Source of the DNA: Paractinoplanes lichenicola
GTDB lineage: Bacteria; Actinomycetota; Actinomycetes; Mycobacteriales; Micromonosporaceae
Assembly: GCF_016785085.1 (NCBI RefSeq)
Contig: NZ_JAENHO010000011.1
Span: 310,001-374,000 of the forward strand
Direction of reading: 5' to 3'
Length of the DNA: 64,000 nucleotides
Part shown: piece by piece, positions 25,087 to 32,965 of the stretch
Position numbering within the stretch: the stretch's first letter is position 1
Layout: every line of letters begins with the position of its first letter
Program-made: the position numbers and the translations under genes
The notes under the pieces: model-generated
The model's database searches: none
Seen by the model: the letters and a program-made list of their open reading frames with translations, nothing else
What the model was told of the DNA's origin: nothing

Positions 25087-26229
25087 GTGAGCGACGATCT
25101 GGCTTCCTATGCGGACCTGGATCTGGACCGGACCCGACGTCGTGGCTACCCCGAGGCCGTGTACTGCGCGGGCAAGACCGCCGACCAGGTCGCGGGCATC
25201 GCCGCCGCCCTGCGCGACCGATCGGACTGCACGACGTTATTCACTCGCGCGGCACCCGAACACGCTCGCGCAATCCAGGCGACCCTGCCCGGCGTCTTCC
25301 ATGACCCGCTGGCCGGCCTGCTCGCCTGGCCGCCCCGCCCGCCCGAGCCGACCGGCGAGCGCGTAGTCGTCGTGGCCGCGGGCACGTCCGACCTGCCCGT
25401 CGCGCGCGAGGCCGCACTGACCGCCCAATATCTCGGCCGCACCACGGACCTGATCGTCGACGTCGGCGTGGCCGGCCTGCACCGCATCCTCGGCCACGTC
25501 GACCGGCTGCGCCAGGCTCGCGCAGTCGTGGTCGTCGCCGGCATGGACGGCGCCCTCCCCGGCGTAGTGGCCGGACTGATCTCGGCACCGGTGGTCGCAG
25601 TGCCGACCTCGGTCGGTTACGGCGCCGCGTTCGAAGGCCTGGCGCCCCTCCTGACCATGCTCAACGCCTGCGCCCCCGGCGTGGCCGTGGTCAACATCGA
25701 CAACGGCTACGGCGCCGGCCACTTGGCCGCCCAGATCGCCGCCCCACCGACCACCACCAGCCCGGACACACCCGTCACGGTCGCCGAGACCTCCAGGCTC
25801 GAAGCGGCCACCTATAACCAAACGTCCACCACTGATCCACAAACAGCCGCCGACCACGCAGCCGACGCCAGTGCCGTAGCCACAGCCGGCACCGCAGCCA
25901 CAAACGATGCCGGCACCGACCCCAATGACGATGCCGGGCCCGGTGCCGGTGCCAACGCCGCAGCCGGTGCCAACGCCGCAGCCACTGTCGGCACCGCAAC
26001 CAAAAACGGTGCCGGTGCCGACCTCAATGACGATGCCGGGCCCGGTGCCAACGCCGCAGCCGGTGCCAACGCCACAGTTGATGCCGGTGCCGCAGCTGGT
26101 GCCGCAGTCACAGCCGGTGCCAGGCCCACGGCCGGTGCCGGTGGCGGTGCTGCAGAAGTTGTCGGCGCTGCGGGCGCTGAGCCGGTCGGCTTGGGTGCTC
26201 GGGCCGACAGGGGGCCGGGTCAAGCGTGA
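25087..26229 (+). CDS. larB: LarB, NaAD carboxylase/hydrolase (NPN biosynthesis)
   Basis: The protein of 380 residues makes the first step of NPN synthesis, carboxylating the pyridinium of nicotinic acid adenine dinucleotide and releasing AMP. The PurE-like core spans about residues 20-218: RRRGYPEAVYCAGKT, VVVVAAGTSDLPVAREA, VVVVAGMDGALPGVV, VPTSVGYGAAFEGL, and the catalytic cysteine segment LNACAPGVAVVNIDNG (C195, matching Cys221). GTG 25087 follows GGAGGG by about 7 bases; ATG 25057 would be longer. About 160 C-terminal residues beyond the normal LarB end are low-complexity Ala/Gly/Asn with a 34-codon repeat. The stop overlaps larC. Confidence 0.88.
   Translation: MSDDLASYADLDLDRTRRRGYPEAVYCAGKTADQVAGIAAALRDRSDCTTLFTRAAPEHARAIQATLPGVFHDPLAGLLAWPPRPPEPTGERVVVVAAGTSDLPVAREAALTAQYLGRTTDLIVDVGVAGLHRILGHVDRLRQARAVVVVAGMDGALPGVVAGLISAPVVAVPTSVGYGAAFEGLAPLLTMLNACAPGVAVVNIDNGYGAGHLAAQIAAPPTTTSPDTPVTVAETSRLEAATYNQTSTTDPQTAADHAADASAVATAGTAATNDAGTDPNDDAGPGAGANAAAGANAAATVGTATKNGAGADLNDDAGPGANAAAGANATVDAGAAAGAAVTAGARPTAGAGGGAAEVVGAAGAEPVGLGARADRGPGQA
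25906..26110 (+). repeat. 102-bp repeat within the larB C-terminal extension
   Basis: Two copies of a 34-codon unit start at 25906 and 26008. Both contain NDDAGPG and GANAAAGANA. Inside the units GGTGCC and AACGCCGCAGCC recur. The reading frame is kept throughout, so the expansion is translated. Confidence 0.8.
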
Positions 26230-27479
26230 AGCGGCACGCGTGGGTCGACGCTTCGGCCGGGATTGCCGGGGACATGTTGCTGGGTGCGTTGCTCGATGCC
26301 GGCGCTTCGCTCACGGTCGTGCAGAACGCGGTGGATGCCGTCTCGGGCGGGACCGTCCGGGTGCGCCAGCGTGAGGTGACCCGCGGCGGGCTGCATGCGC
26401 TCAAGGCCGAGGTGGAGCCGCTCGTCGACGATCCGCCCCATCGCACCTGGGCCGATGTGCGCGACATGCTCGAACGCGCAGGATCGGACACTTCGACGGC
26501 CACCGCGGTGTTCCGCTGCCTGGCCGAGGCCGAGGGGCGGGTGCACGGCACGAAGCCCGACGATGTCCACTTCCACGAGGTCGGCGCGCTCGATGCGATC
26601 GCGGACGTCGTCGGTTGTTGCGCGGCCCTGGCCGACTTGGGTGTCGCCACGGTCTCGGCCGGTCCGGTGGCGCTCGGTTCGGGCACGGTCCGCACGCGGC
26701 ACGGCCGGCTGCCGGTGCCCGCACCCGCGGTGGCCGAGCTGGCCAAGGGCTGGCAGGTGTCCGCGGGCGGCGACGGCGAACTGGCCACGCCGACCGGGCT
26801 GGCGTTGCTGCGCAGGCTGGCCCGCGCGTGCGAGCCGTTGCCGCCGATGACCCTGGAGGCGATCGGCGTCGGCGCGGGCACCCGCGACCCGGCCGGGCAC
26901 GCCAACGTCGTCCGTGTGCTGATCGGCACCACCGCGGCTCAAGCGCCGGCTCCGGTGGTCAAACGAGCAGAAACGTCCACCCCGAGCGAGCCGGACGACC
27001 GGGCGGTGCTGCTCGAGGCGAACGTCGACGACCTCGACCCACGCCTGTGGCCGGGCATCCTGAACAGCCTGCTCCGCACCGGCGCCAGCGACGCGTGGCT
27101 GGTGCCGATCGTGATGAAGAAGGGCCGTCCCGCGCACACGTTGAGCGTTTTGTGCACGCCCGCGTTGGCCGACACGTTGCGCGATCAGATCTTCCGCGAC
27201 ACCAGCACGCTCGGGGTGCGGCACAGCCCCCGCGGCAAGGTGGCGCTGGAACGAGCGTTCGCCGACGTGACCGTGGACGACACGCGCATCCCGGTCAAGG
27301 TCGCGCATCGGGGCGGCACGGTCGTTCAGGTCATGCCCGAGTTCGACGATGTGGCCGCCCTGGCCCGCCGGCAGCAACGGCCGGAACGGCTCGTGCTGCA
27401 GGAGGCTCTGGCCGCCGCGGGCGGTGCGGGCCTGATCGTGGGGTCGGCCCTGCCGGAGAACCTGCGGCCCGCGCAGTAG
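26226..27479 (+). CDS. larC: LarC, nickel insertion protein for NPN cofactor
   Basis: The protein of 417 residues inserts Ni into the pincer precursor, using CTP in characterised homologues. N-terminal HAWVDASAGIAGDMLLGALLDAG, HFHEVGALDAIADVVG, GSGTVRTRHGRLPVPAPA and PTGLALL are the LarC1 part. The C-terminal LEANVDDLDPRLWPGILNSLL and VVPIVMKKGRPAHTLSVL-like segment (written there as LVPIVMKKGRPAHTL) form LarC2. The two parts are in one frame, unlike the Lactiplantibacillus gene, which needs a programmed frameshift. A short variable linker (about residues 238-258) joins them. It overlaps larB by 4 bp. Confidence 0.92.
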   Translation: MKRHAWVDASAGIAGDMLLGALLDAGASLTVVQNAVDAVSGGTVRVRQREVTRGGLHALKAEVEPLVDDPPHRTWADVRDMLERAGSDTSTATAVFRCLAEAEGRVHGTKPDDVHFHEVGALDAIADVVGCCAALADLGVATVSAGPVALGSGTVRTRHGRLPVPAPAVAELAKGWQVSAGGDGELATPTGLALLRRLARACEPLPPMTLEAIGVGAGTRDPAGHANVVRVLIGTTAAQAPAPVVKRAETSTPSEPDDRAVLLEANVDDLDPRLWPGILNSLLRTGASDAWLVPIVMKKGRPAHTLSVLCTPALADTLRDQIFRDTSTLGVRHSPRGKVALERAFADVTVDDTRIPVKVAHRGGTVVQVMPEFDDVAALARRQQRPERLVLQEALAAAGGAGLIVGSALPENLRPAQ

Positions 27480-27489
27480 GATCCCGACC

Positions 27490-28329
27490 ATGAACAGCAC
27501 CGTGCGGGCCGCGGACGGCCACACCATCGGCTACGAGGTCCGCCGGCCCGCGGAGGGCACCGAGCAGGGCAGCACGGTGGTATTCCTGCCCGCGCTGGGA
27601 GTGCCGCTGTCGTACTACTCGCGGCTGTTCGACGTCTGGACCGGGGCCGGGCGCAGCGTCGTCGGGGTCGAGCACCGTGGCCAGCCGATGAGCCCGATCG
27701 CCGGGATCCGCCGCGGCCGGTTCGGCTACAGCGACATCATCCGGGCCGACCTGCCGGCCGTCTTCGCGCTGCCCGAGGTGCGCGGATCCGAGCGTACGAT
27801 CCTGATCGGTCACAGCATGGGCGGCGCGCTCGCACTGCTGTCGACGGCCGCGGGCACGGTCGAGCCCGACGCCGTGGTCACCATCGCGACCGGCACGAGC
27901 TGGTGCAGCGCCGAGTTCGGGACGCGTCGCCGCGTGCAGCGTTACGCGGGCATCCGCGTCGTGCGGACGGTAACGCGCACTCTCGGCTACTGGCCCGGCC
28001 ACCGCCTCGGTTTCGGCGGTCGCCAGCCCAGCACAGTGATGCGCGACTGGGCGTACGAGGCCAGCCACGGCCGCTTCCGCTTGCACGGCGACACGTTCGA
28101 CTACGAATCGGCGCTCTCCGAGCTCAAGACCCCACGCCTGATGCTCGACATCGAAGGCGACGACCTGATCAACCCGCGCGCAGTAGCGCTTCTGGCCAAA
28201 CGAGCAGCCCGCGCCGACCGCATGCAGATCCGCTCAGCCGACGGCATCCGCGTCAACCACTTCACCTGGGCCCGCCGCATGCCCGCCGAGGTAACCACCC
28301 CGATCGACAACTGGCTGGCCACGCTCTAA
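27490..28329 (+). CDS. alpha/beta hydrolase in the lar operon
   Basis: The protein of 279 residues begins 10 bp after larC. It is a serine hydrolase: GHSMGGALAL carries the nucleophile, D in DIEGDDLINP is a candidate acid, and H in RVNHFTWARR the base. The N-terminal VVFLPALGVPLSYYSRLFDVW is typical of this serine aminopeptidase/MhpC-like group. Its place at the end of larEBC suggests the same transcript, but no link to NPN enzymes is known. The last codons and stop are duplicated immediately downstream (28309-28370), before a palindromic repeat array. Confidence 0.78.
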   Translation: MNSTVRAADGHTIGYEVRRPAEGTEQGSTVVFLPALGVPLSYYSRLFDVWTGAGRSVVGVEHRGQPMSPIAGIRRGRFGYSDIIRADLPAVFALPEVRGSERTILIGHSMGGALALLSTAAGTVEPDAVVTIATGTSWCSAEFGTRRRVQRYAGIRVVRTVTRTLGYWPGHRLGFGGRQPSTVMRDWAYEASHGRFRLHGDTFDYESALSELKTPRLMLDIEGDDLINPRAVALLAKRAARADRMQIRSADGIRVNHFTWARRMPAEVTTPIDNWLATL

Positions 28330-28370
28330 CTCCCACAGCACCGGAAAACTGGCTAGCCACGCTGACTCCC
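28309..28370 (+). repeat. 38-bp tail duplication of the hydrolase gene
   Basis: AACTGGCTGGCCACGCTC with TAACTCCC (28309-28334) recurs as AACTGGCTAGCCACGCTG with ACTCCC (28347-28370), 38 bp on. It repeats the gene's last codons (NWLATL-stop) after the stop codon. Confidence 0.7.
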
Positions 28371-28387
28371 GCGGCCCTTCGGATTCC

Positions 28388-28745
28388 GCGCAACCGCGCG
28401 AAGTTGAGCGCATCTGCGCACGGTCGCTCAACTTGAAACACAGCCGGGCGAAGTTAAGCGCCACTGCGCACGGCCGCTCAACTCATGCGCAGCCGGCCGA
28501 AGTTAAGCGCATCTGCGTAGTGGCGCTCAACTGATGCGCAGCCAGGCGAGGTTCAGCGCCACTGCGCAGGGTCGCTCAACTCATGCGCAGCCGCGCGAGG
28601 CTGAGCACCACTGCGCACGGCCGCTCAACTCATGCGCAGCCGGGCAAGGTGAGCGCCACCGCGCACGGCCGCTCAACTCATGCGCAGCCGGGCAAGGTGA
28701 GCGCCACCGCGCACGGCCGCTCAACCTACACGCAGGCGCGCGGGT
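28388..28745. repeat. palindromic tandem array, seven units of 48-51 bp
   Basis: Units start at 28388, 28439, 28487, 28536, 28585, 28634 and 28682, with a partial eighth. A typical unit runs GCGCAGCCGGGCGAAG, TTGAGCGCCACTGCGCACG, GCCGCTCAACTCAT. Within each, TTGAGCG and CGCTCAA form a stem around a GC-rich loop; unit 1 has a perfect 10-bp stem (AAGTTGAGCG/CGCTCAACTT). Units 6 and 7 are almost identical. The array occupies the convergent gap between the lar-operon hydrolase and the dehydrogenase. Each unit could form a hairpin in RNA from either strand, so it may act as a terminator block. There are no unique spacers, so it is not a CRISPR array. Confidence 0.9.
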
Positions 28746-28820
28746 TGGCGGGTTCCTGGGTCGTTGCGCGAGGGGTGAGCGAGTTTGTGAAAAGGCAGGC
28801 CCAGATGGGCAGGACGAGGC

Positions 28821-30080
28821 CTATCTGTGCAGGGCGGACTCGACGGCTTTAAGTAGCTCGTCGTCGGTGGACAGGTCGGGGGCGAGGAGGGACACGACGT
28901 CGCGTGCGGAATGTGCGCGGTCGATGAAAGGCTGCGCGCCCGCGTCGGACACTGGAGCGCCAGAACCGCGCAAGTGGTCGATCCAGGCGGCCAGAACCCG
29001 TACGGCCCCCGTGGGGAGGCGGCCGGCCGAGCGCTCGCCGCGCAAAACGGGCAGCACGCGGATCGGGATCTTCTGGGAGCCGTCGGAGGCGATCTGCGCG
29101 AGCGTGTGGCGGATGCGCGGATTGGCGAAACGCTCAAGAAGCGCCACTCGATACGCACTCAGCTCATCGTCCGGCAGCGGCACGTGCCGGCATGCCTCGT
29201 CCCACCATTCGTCGAGCCAGCCACGGCAGACCGGGTCGGCCACGGCGGCCGCCACCGTCTCGTGGCCGAGCGCGCTGCCGGCGTACGCGAGCAGGGAATG
29301 ACCCCCGTTGAGCAGCAAGAGCTTGCGCGTCTCGTGCGGCACGACGTCGTCGACGAACCGGGCGCCGGCCCGCTCCCAGGCCGGGCGCCCGGCCGGGAAG
29401 TCGCCGCTGAGCACCCACTCCGTGAACGGCTCGGTCACCACCGGCGCCGCGTCGGCCCACCCGCCGGCGGCCGCCACGTCGCGTACGTCGGAAGGGGTGG
29501 TCTTGGGGGTGATGCGGTCGACCATCGTGGTCACGAAGGAGACGTTGGCGGTGATCCACTCGTCGAGGGCGGGGTCGAGGCGCGCGGCCAGGTCGTGCAC
29601 CACGCGCGCGGTGACCTCGCCGTTGCCGGGCAGGTTGTCGCAGGACACGACGGCCAGCGGGCCCGAACCGGCCAACCGGCGCGCGGCCAGCCCGTTGACC
29701 AGCCGGTCGGCCACCACCCCGGACGGCGCGTAGGCGGCCTCGGTCATGGTGAGCGTGACGATCGCCGTCGACTGCGCGGAGATGAGCGTTCGCCACGTCG
29801 CGGCGTCGCTTCCCGGATGCGCGGACACGAGCGATTCCTGCACCTGCAGCTCGTCCGACGACGGCCCGCGCACAACGAGCGTGTAGCGACAATCCTGCGC
29901 ACTCAAAGCGTCCGCCAGCGCGGCCGAGCGGCCGGTGAACGCCGCGATCCCCCAGCCGTCGGAGCCGGAGTCAGTGTCAGAGTCGGCGCCGGAGTCAGCG
30001 GCGGCGCCGGTGTACCAGGCCTGGTGGGCGCGGAAGAACCCGCCGAGCCCGAGGTGCACGATGCGGATCGGCGGCCTCAC
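28821..30080 (-). CDS. mannitol-dehydrogenase-family reductase (fructuronate/tagaturonate reductase type)
   Basis: The protein of 419 residues is a polyol-specific long-chain dehydrogenase. IVHLGLGGFFRAHQAW binds NAD(H); SCDNLPGNG and VDRITP are family signatures; the active site KLLLLNGGH gives K253, N258 and H261. Expected reaction: D-fructuronate to D-mannonate, or D-tagaturonate to D-altronate, because it is fused by ATGA-type overlap to the uronate isomerase upstream. The start GTG 30080 overlaps the uxaC stop. An Asp/Ser/Gly-rich insertion at residues 29-43 in the cofactor-binding domain is unusual and again repeat-like (GADSDTDSGSD). Confidence 0.88.
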   Translation of the reverse strand: MRPPIRIVHLGLGGFFRAHQAWYTGAAADSGADSDTDSGSDGWGIAAFTGRSAALADALSAQDCRYTLVVRGPSSDELQVQESLVSAHPGSDAATWRTLISAQSTAIVTLTMTEAAYAPSGVVADRLVNGLAARRLAGSGPLAVVSCDNLPGNGEVTARVVHDLAARLDPALDEWITANVSFVTTMVDRITPKTTPSDVRDVAAAGGWADAAPVVTEPFTEWVLSGDFPAGRPAWERAGARFVDDVVPHETRKLLLLNGGHSLLAYAGSALGHETVAAAVADPVCRGWLDEWWDEACRHVPLPDDELSAYRVALLERFANPRIRHTLAQIASDGSQKIPIRVLPVLRGERSAGRLPTGAVRVLAAWIDHLRGSGAPVSDAGAQPFIDRAHSARDVVSLLAPDLSTDDELLKAVESALHR

Positions 30081-31474
30081 AGCTTGAACACCTCCCGGGG
30101 CTGGGTGACGACGAGCGCGGTGAGCGTTTCGAGCGCCTCGTCCTCCGCCAGCCGGTGCGTGGCGACCAGTTCGGCCAGGAAGCCCGCGTCGAGGCGGCGG
30201 GACATGTCGTGCCGCGCGGGAATCGAGCAGAACGCGCGCGTGTCGTCGATGAACCCGGACATCCGGCTGAACCCGGCGATCTCGGTGACCGCCCGCTGGT
30301 ACTGCCGGATCTCGCTCGGGTTGTCGAGGAACCACCACGGCGCCCCCGCGTAGACGGCGGGGTAGAAGCCGGCCAGGGGCGCGATCTCGCGGCTGTAGAC
30401 GTCCGGGTCGACGGTGAACAGCACGAGGTGCAGGTTCGGGTGCGTGCCGAAACGCTCGAGCAGCGGCTGCAACGCGGCCGTCAGTTCCACCTGTACGGGG
30501 ATGTCGTGCCCGGTGTCCGGCCCGAAGTCGGCCAGCGTGGCCGGGTGGTGGTTGCGCCACACGCCGGGGTGCAGGGTCATGACGAGGCCGTCGTCGCACG
30601 ACATGCGGGCCATCTCGAACGTCATGTGCCGGCGGAAGGCGGTCGCCTCGGCCGGCGTGATCGTGCCGTCGACCGCGGACCGATAGATGCGCTCAGCTTC
30701 GCTCAGGTCGAGCGGCTCGGTTCCGGCGTCGAAGTGCCCGTGATCGGCCGACACCGCGCCGAGCGAGATGAAGTAGCGCCGGCGCTCCTCCAGGGCCGCG
30801 ATGTAGCCGCCGTAGCTGCCGACGTCGCCGGGCAGTTCCTTGATCAGCTCGGGCCAGCCGGGACGGCCCAGCTCGAGGTAGCGGTCGGGCCGGAACGTCG
30901 GTGCGATGCGCGTCCGCACGCTGTCGTCCTCGCGCAGGGCCCGGTGGGCCGCGAGGTCGTCGGCCGGGTCGTCGGTGGTCGCCAGGAAGTCGATGTTGAA
31001 CCGGGAGAGCAGCGCGCGCGGGCGATGGCTGTCCTGGCCGAGCTGAGCGGCGATGGCGTCGTACAGGCGGTCGGCATTGCCGGAGCTGGGCCGCTCGGTC
31101 ACGCCGAACACCTCGCTCAGCGACGACTCGAACCAGAAGCGCACGGGCGTGCCGCGCAGCAGGTGCCAGTGGGAGCAGAACAACCGCCAGGCCTCGCGCG
31201 ACCGCTCCGAGGAGAGCGGCCCCTCCCCCACGCCGAGCGCCGTCAGCGGCACCCCGCCCGAGTGCAGCAGCCGCGTCACATAGTGGTCGGGCTGGATGAA
31301 CAGCGAGGCCGGGTCGGCGAACGGCTCGTCGTCGAGGATCAGCCGCGGGTCGACGTGCCCGTGCGGGCTGATGATGGGCAGGCCCTTCACCTGCTCGTAG
31401 AGAGCGCGGGCGATCGAGCGGACCCCCGGTTCGGCGGGCAGCAGCCGATCGGGGTGCAACGTCAGGGCAGCCAT
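30077..31474 (-). CDS. uxaC: uronate isomerase
   Basis: The protein of 465 residues interconverts D-glucuronate and D-fructuronate, and D-galacturonate and D-tagaturonate. The amidohydrolase-fold metal motif HGHVDP (H38, H40) follows LPIISP; DHYVTRLLHSGG, FNIDFLATTDDPADDL, FRPDRYLEL and LHPGVWRNHH are UxaC signatures. It is the first gene of a two-gene operon with the dehydrogenase. ATG 31474 gives the usual N terminus (LTLHPDRLLP); ATG 31498 would start 10 bp from the operator repeat and is less likely. It is transcribed divergently from the transporter operon across the inverted repeat at 31508-31563. Confidence 0.92.
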   Translation of the reverse strand: MAALTLHPDRLLPAEPGVRSIARALYEQVKGLPIISPHGHVDPRLILDDEPFADPASLFIQPDHYVTRLLHSGGVPLTALGVGEGPLSSERSREAWRLFCSHWHLLRGTPVRFWFESSLSEVFGVTERPSSGNADRLYDAIAAQLGQDSHRPRALLSRFNIDFLATTDDPADDLAAHRALREDDSVRTRIAPTFRPDRYLELGRPGWPELIKELPGDVGSYGGYIAALEERRRYFISLGAVSADHGHFDAGTEPLDLSEAERIYRSAVDGTITPAEATAFRRHMTFEMARMSCDDGLVMTLHPGVWRNHHPATLADFGPDTGHDIPVQVELTAALQPLLERFGTHPNLHLVLFTVDPDVYSREIAPLAGFYPAVYAGAPWWFLDNPSEIRQYQRAVTEIAGFSRMSGFIDDTRAFCSIPARHDMSRRLDAGFLAELVATHRLAEDEALETLTALVVTQPREVFKL

Positions 31475-31507
31475 GCGCCCGAGCCTGTGCGCAGACATTC
31501 ACCCCAG

Positions 31508-31563
31508 GCAATCAGTTGCCAATTGTTGCCTGCACGTCGCGGCAACAACTGGCAACTGATTGC
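31508..31563. promoter_or_regulatory. paired operator between uxaC and the sugar-acid transporter operon
   Basis: Two 23-bp arms (31508-31530 and 31541-31563) form an inverted repeat with one mismatch around a 10-bp loop TGCACGTCGC. Each arm reads, outward, GGCAACAA then C or T, then TGGCAACTGATTGC. The same site lies upstream of larE (23762). Two oppositely oriented operators between two divergent operons suit joint control. The LacI regulator at 40019-41056 is the best local candidate to bind here; that is inference. Confidence 0.75.
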
Positions 31564-31636
31564 GCTCCGGTTAACGGGAGACACACAGTGACCCCGATCA
31601 CTCCCTACCGCAAGCGGCTCAGAGGAGACAACTTTC

Positions 31637-32965
31637 ATGAATGCGAAACGGTTGACTGCGCTGGCCGCGGTGACGGCTTTGGCGCTGGGTGTGGCCGCGT
31701 GCGGCGGCGACGACGAGGGTGGCGAGGGCGGGGCCGGCAAGACGCTCAACGTGCTGATCGGCGCGAACACCCAATACCCCGACGAGTTCCAGGCCTGGCA
31801 GAAGGACATCAGCGCAAAGTTTAAGGCGGCGACCGGCGCCGAGGTGAAGTTCGAGACTTTTGCCAGCGCCAACGACGAGCTGACCAAGATTCAGACCTCG
31901 GTGGTGTCGGGTTCCGGGCCCGACGTCTACGCGGTCGGCACCACGTTCACCCCGACGGCCTATTCGACCGGCGCCTTCGTCAAGATGGGCGACGAGGAAT
32001 GGCAGAAGATCGGCGGCAAGGAGAAGTTCAACCCGGCCACGCTCGGCATCTCCGGCCCGGACGAGCAGAACCAGGTCGGCATTCCGTGGGTCAGCCGCCC
32101 GTTCGTCATGGCCTACAACACCGACCTGCTCAAGGCGGCCGGCATCGAGAAGCCCGCGACCACGTGGGACGAGCTGACCGCGCACGCCAAGCAGCTGACC
32201 AAGGGCGACCAGTACGGCCTGGCGATCGCCTACAAGGACAACTTCGACCCGTGGAAGTTCGTCTGGGGCATGTCCACGCAGGCCGGCAACCCGCTGGTCG
32301 ACGGCAAGACCGCGAAGCTGCAGGACCCGGCCGTGCAGAAGGCGTACCAGACGTACTTCGGCTGGCTGGCCAGTGACAAGGTGGTCGACCCGGCCGCCGT
32401 CGGCTGGACGAACCCGCAGGCCGTGGCCGCGTTCGCCAAGGGCAAGACCGGCTACTTCCTGCTCACCACGACGACCGCGACGAACTCGCTCGATCAGGGC
32501 GCGGTCAAGGGCAAGTGGAAGTTCGCGCTGCTGCCGACCGTGCCGCCCGGCGCGACCAGCCGGCCGGCCAACGGCGTCGAGGCCGCGAGCATCCTCTCCG
32601 GTGACAACCTGCTGATCGCGGACTACTCGAAGAACAAGGACCTCGCCCTCGAGTACGTCAAGCTGGTCACCGATCAGGACGCGCAGCTCGACTACTACAA
32701 GAAGTTCGGCAACCTGCCGGCCAACGCGGCCGCCCTGCAGACCCTCGCGTCGGACCCGCAGCTCGAGCCGGTCACCGAGGCGGCCAAGAAATCGGTGGCG
32801 ACCCCGTTCACGGGTGCCTGGGCCGACATCCAGCTCGCGCTGACGAACGTGGCCGTGCAGACCCTGCCCGAGCTGACCAAGGGTCCGATCAACACCGGAC
32901 AGCTCGACTCGCGCATCGCCGACGCGCAGAAGGCCGCGCAGAGCTCGCTGGACAGGGCCAAGTAA
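31637..32965 (+). CDS. ABC transporter substrate-binding lipoprotein (sugar/sugar-acid)
   Basis: The protein of 442 residues is a family 1 (MalE-like) solute-binding protein. A signal peptide ends in a lipobox VAAC with C22 as the lipidation site, so it is anchored on the outer face of the membrane. TLNVLIGANTQYPDEFQAWQ, SGSGPDVYAVGTTF, GIPWVSRPFVMAYNTDLL and TWDELTAHAKQL are typical. It begins the eight-gene operon and has AGAGGAGA 9 bases before ATG 31637. Context (uxaC, dehydrogenase, LarA homologue) points to uronates or uronate-containing oligosaccharides as ligand. Confidence 0.9.
   Translation: MNAKRLTALAAVTALALGVAACGGDDEGGEGGAGKTLNVLIGANTQYPDEFQAWQKDISAKFKAATGAEVKFETFASANDELTKIQTSVVSGSGPDVYAVGTTFTPTAYSTGAFVKMGDEEWQKIGGKEKFNPATLGISGPDEQNQVGIPWVSRPFVMAYNTDLLKAAGIEKPATTWDELTAHAKQLTKGDQYGLAIAYKDNFDPWKFVWGMSTQAGNPLVDGKTAKLQDPAVQKAYQTYFGWLASDKVVDPAAVGWTNPQAVAAFAKGKTGYFLLTTTTATNSLDQGAVKGKWKFALLPTVPPGATSRPANGVEAASILSGDNLLIADYSKNKDLALEYVKLVTDQDAQLDYYKKFGNLPANAAALQTLASDPQLEPVTEAAKKSVATPFTGAWADIQLALTNVAVQTLPELTKGPINTGQLDSRIADAQKAAQSSLDRAK

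Noticed and set aside
28388..28745. Possible CRISPR array
   Set aside because: Units of 48-51 bp follow each other without unique spacers, and no cas genes are present; each unit has an internal dyad. It is a tandem repeat array.
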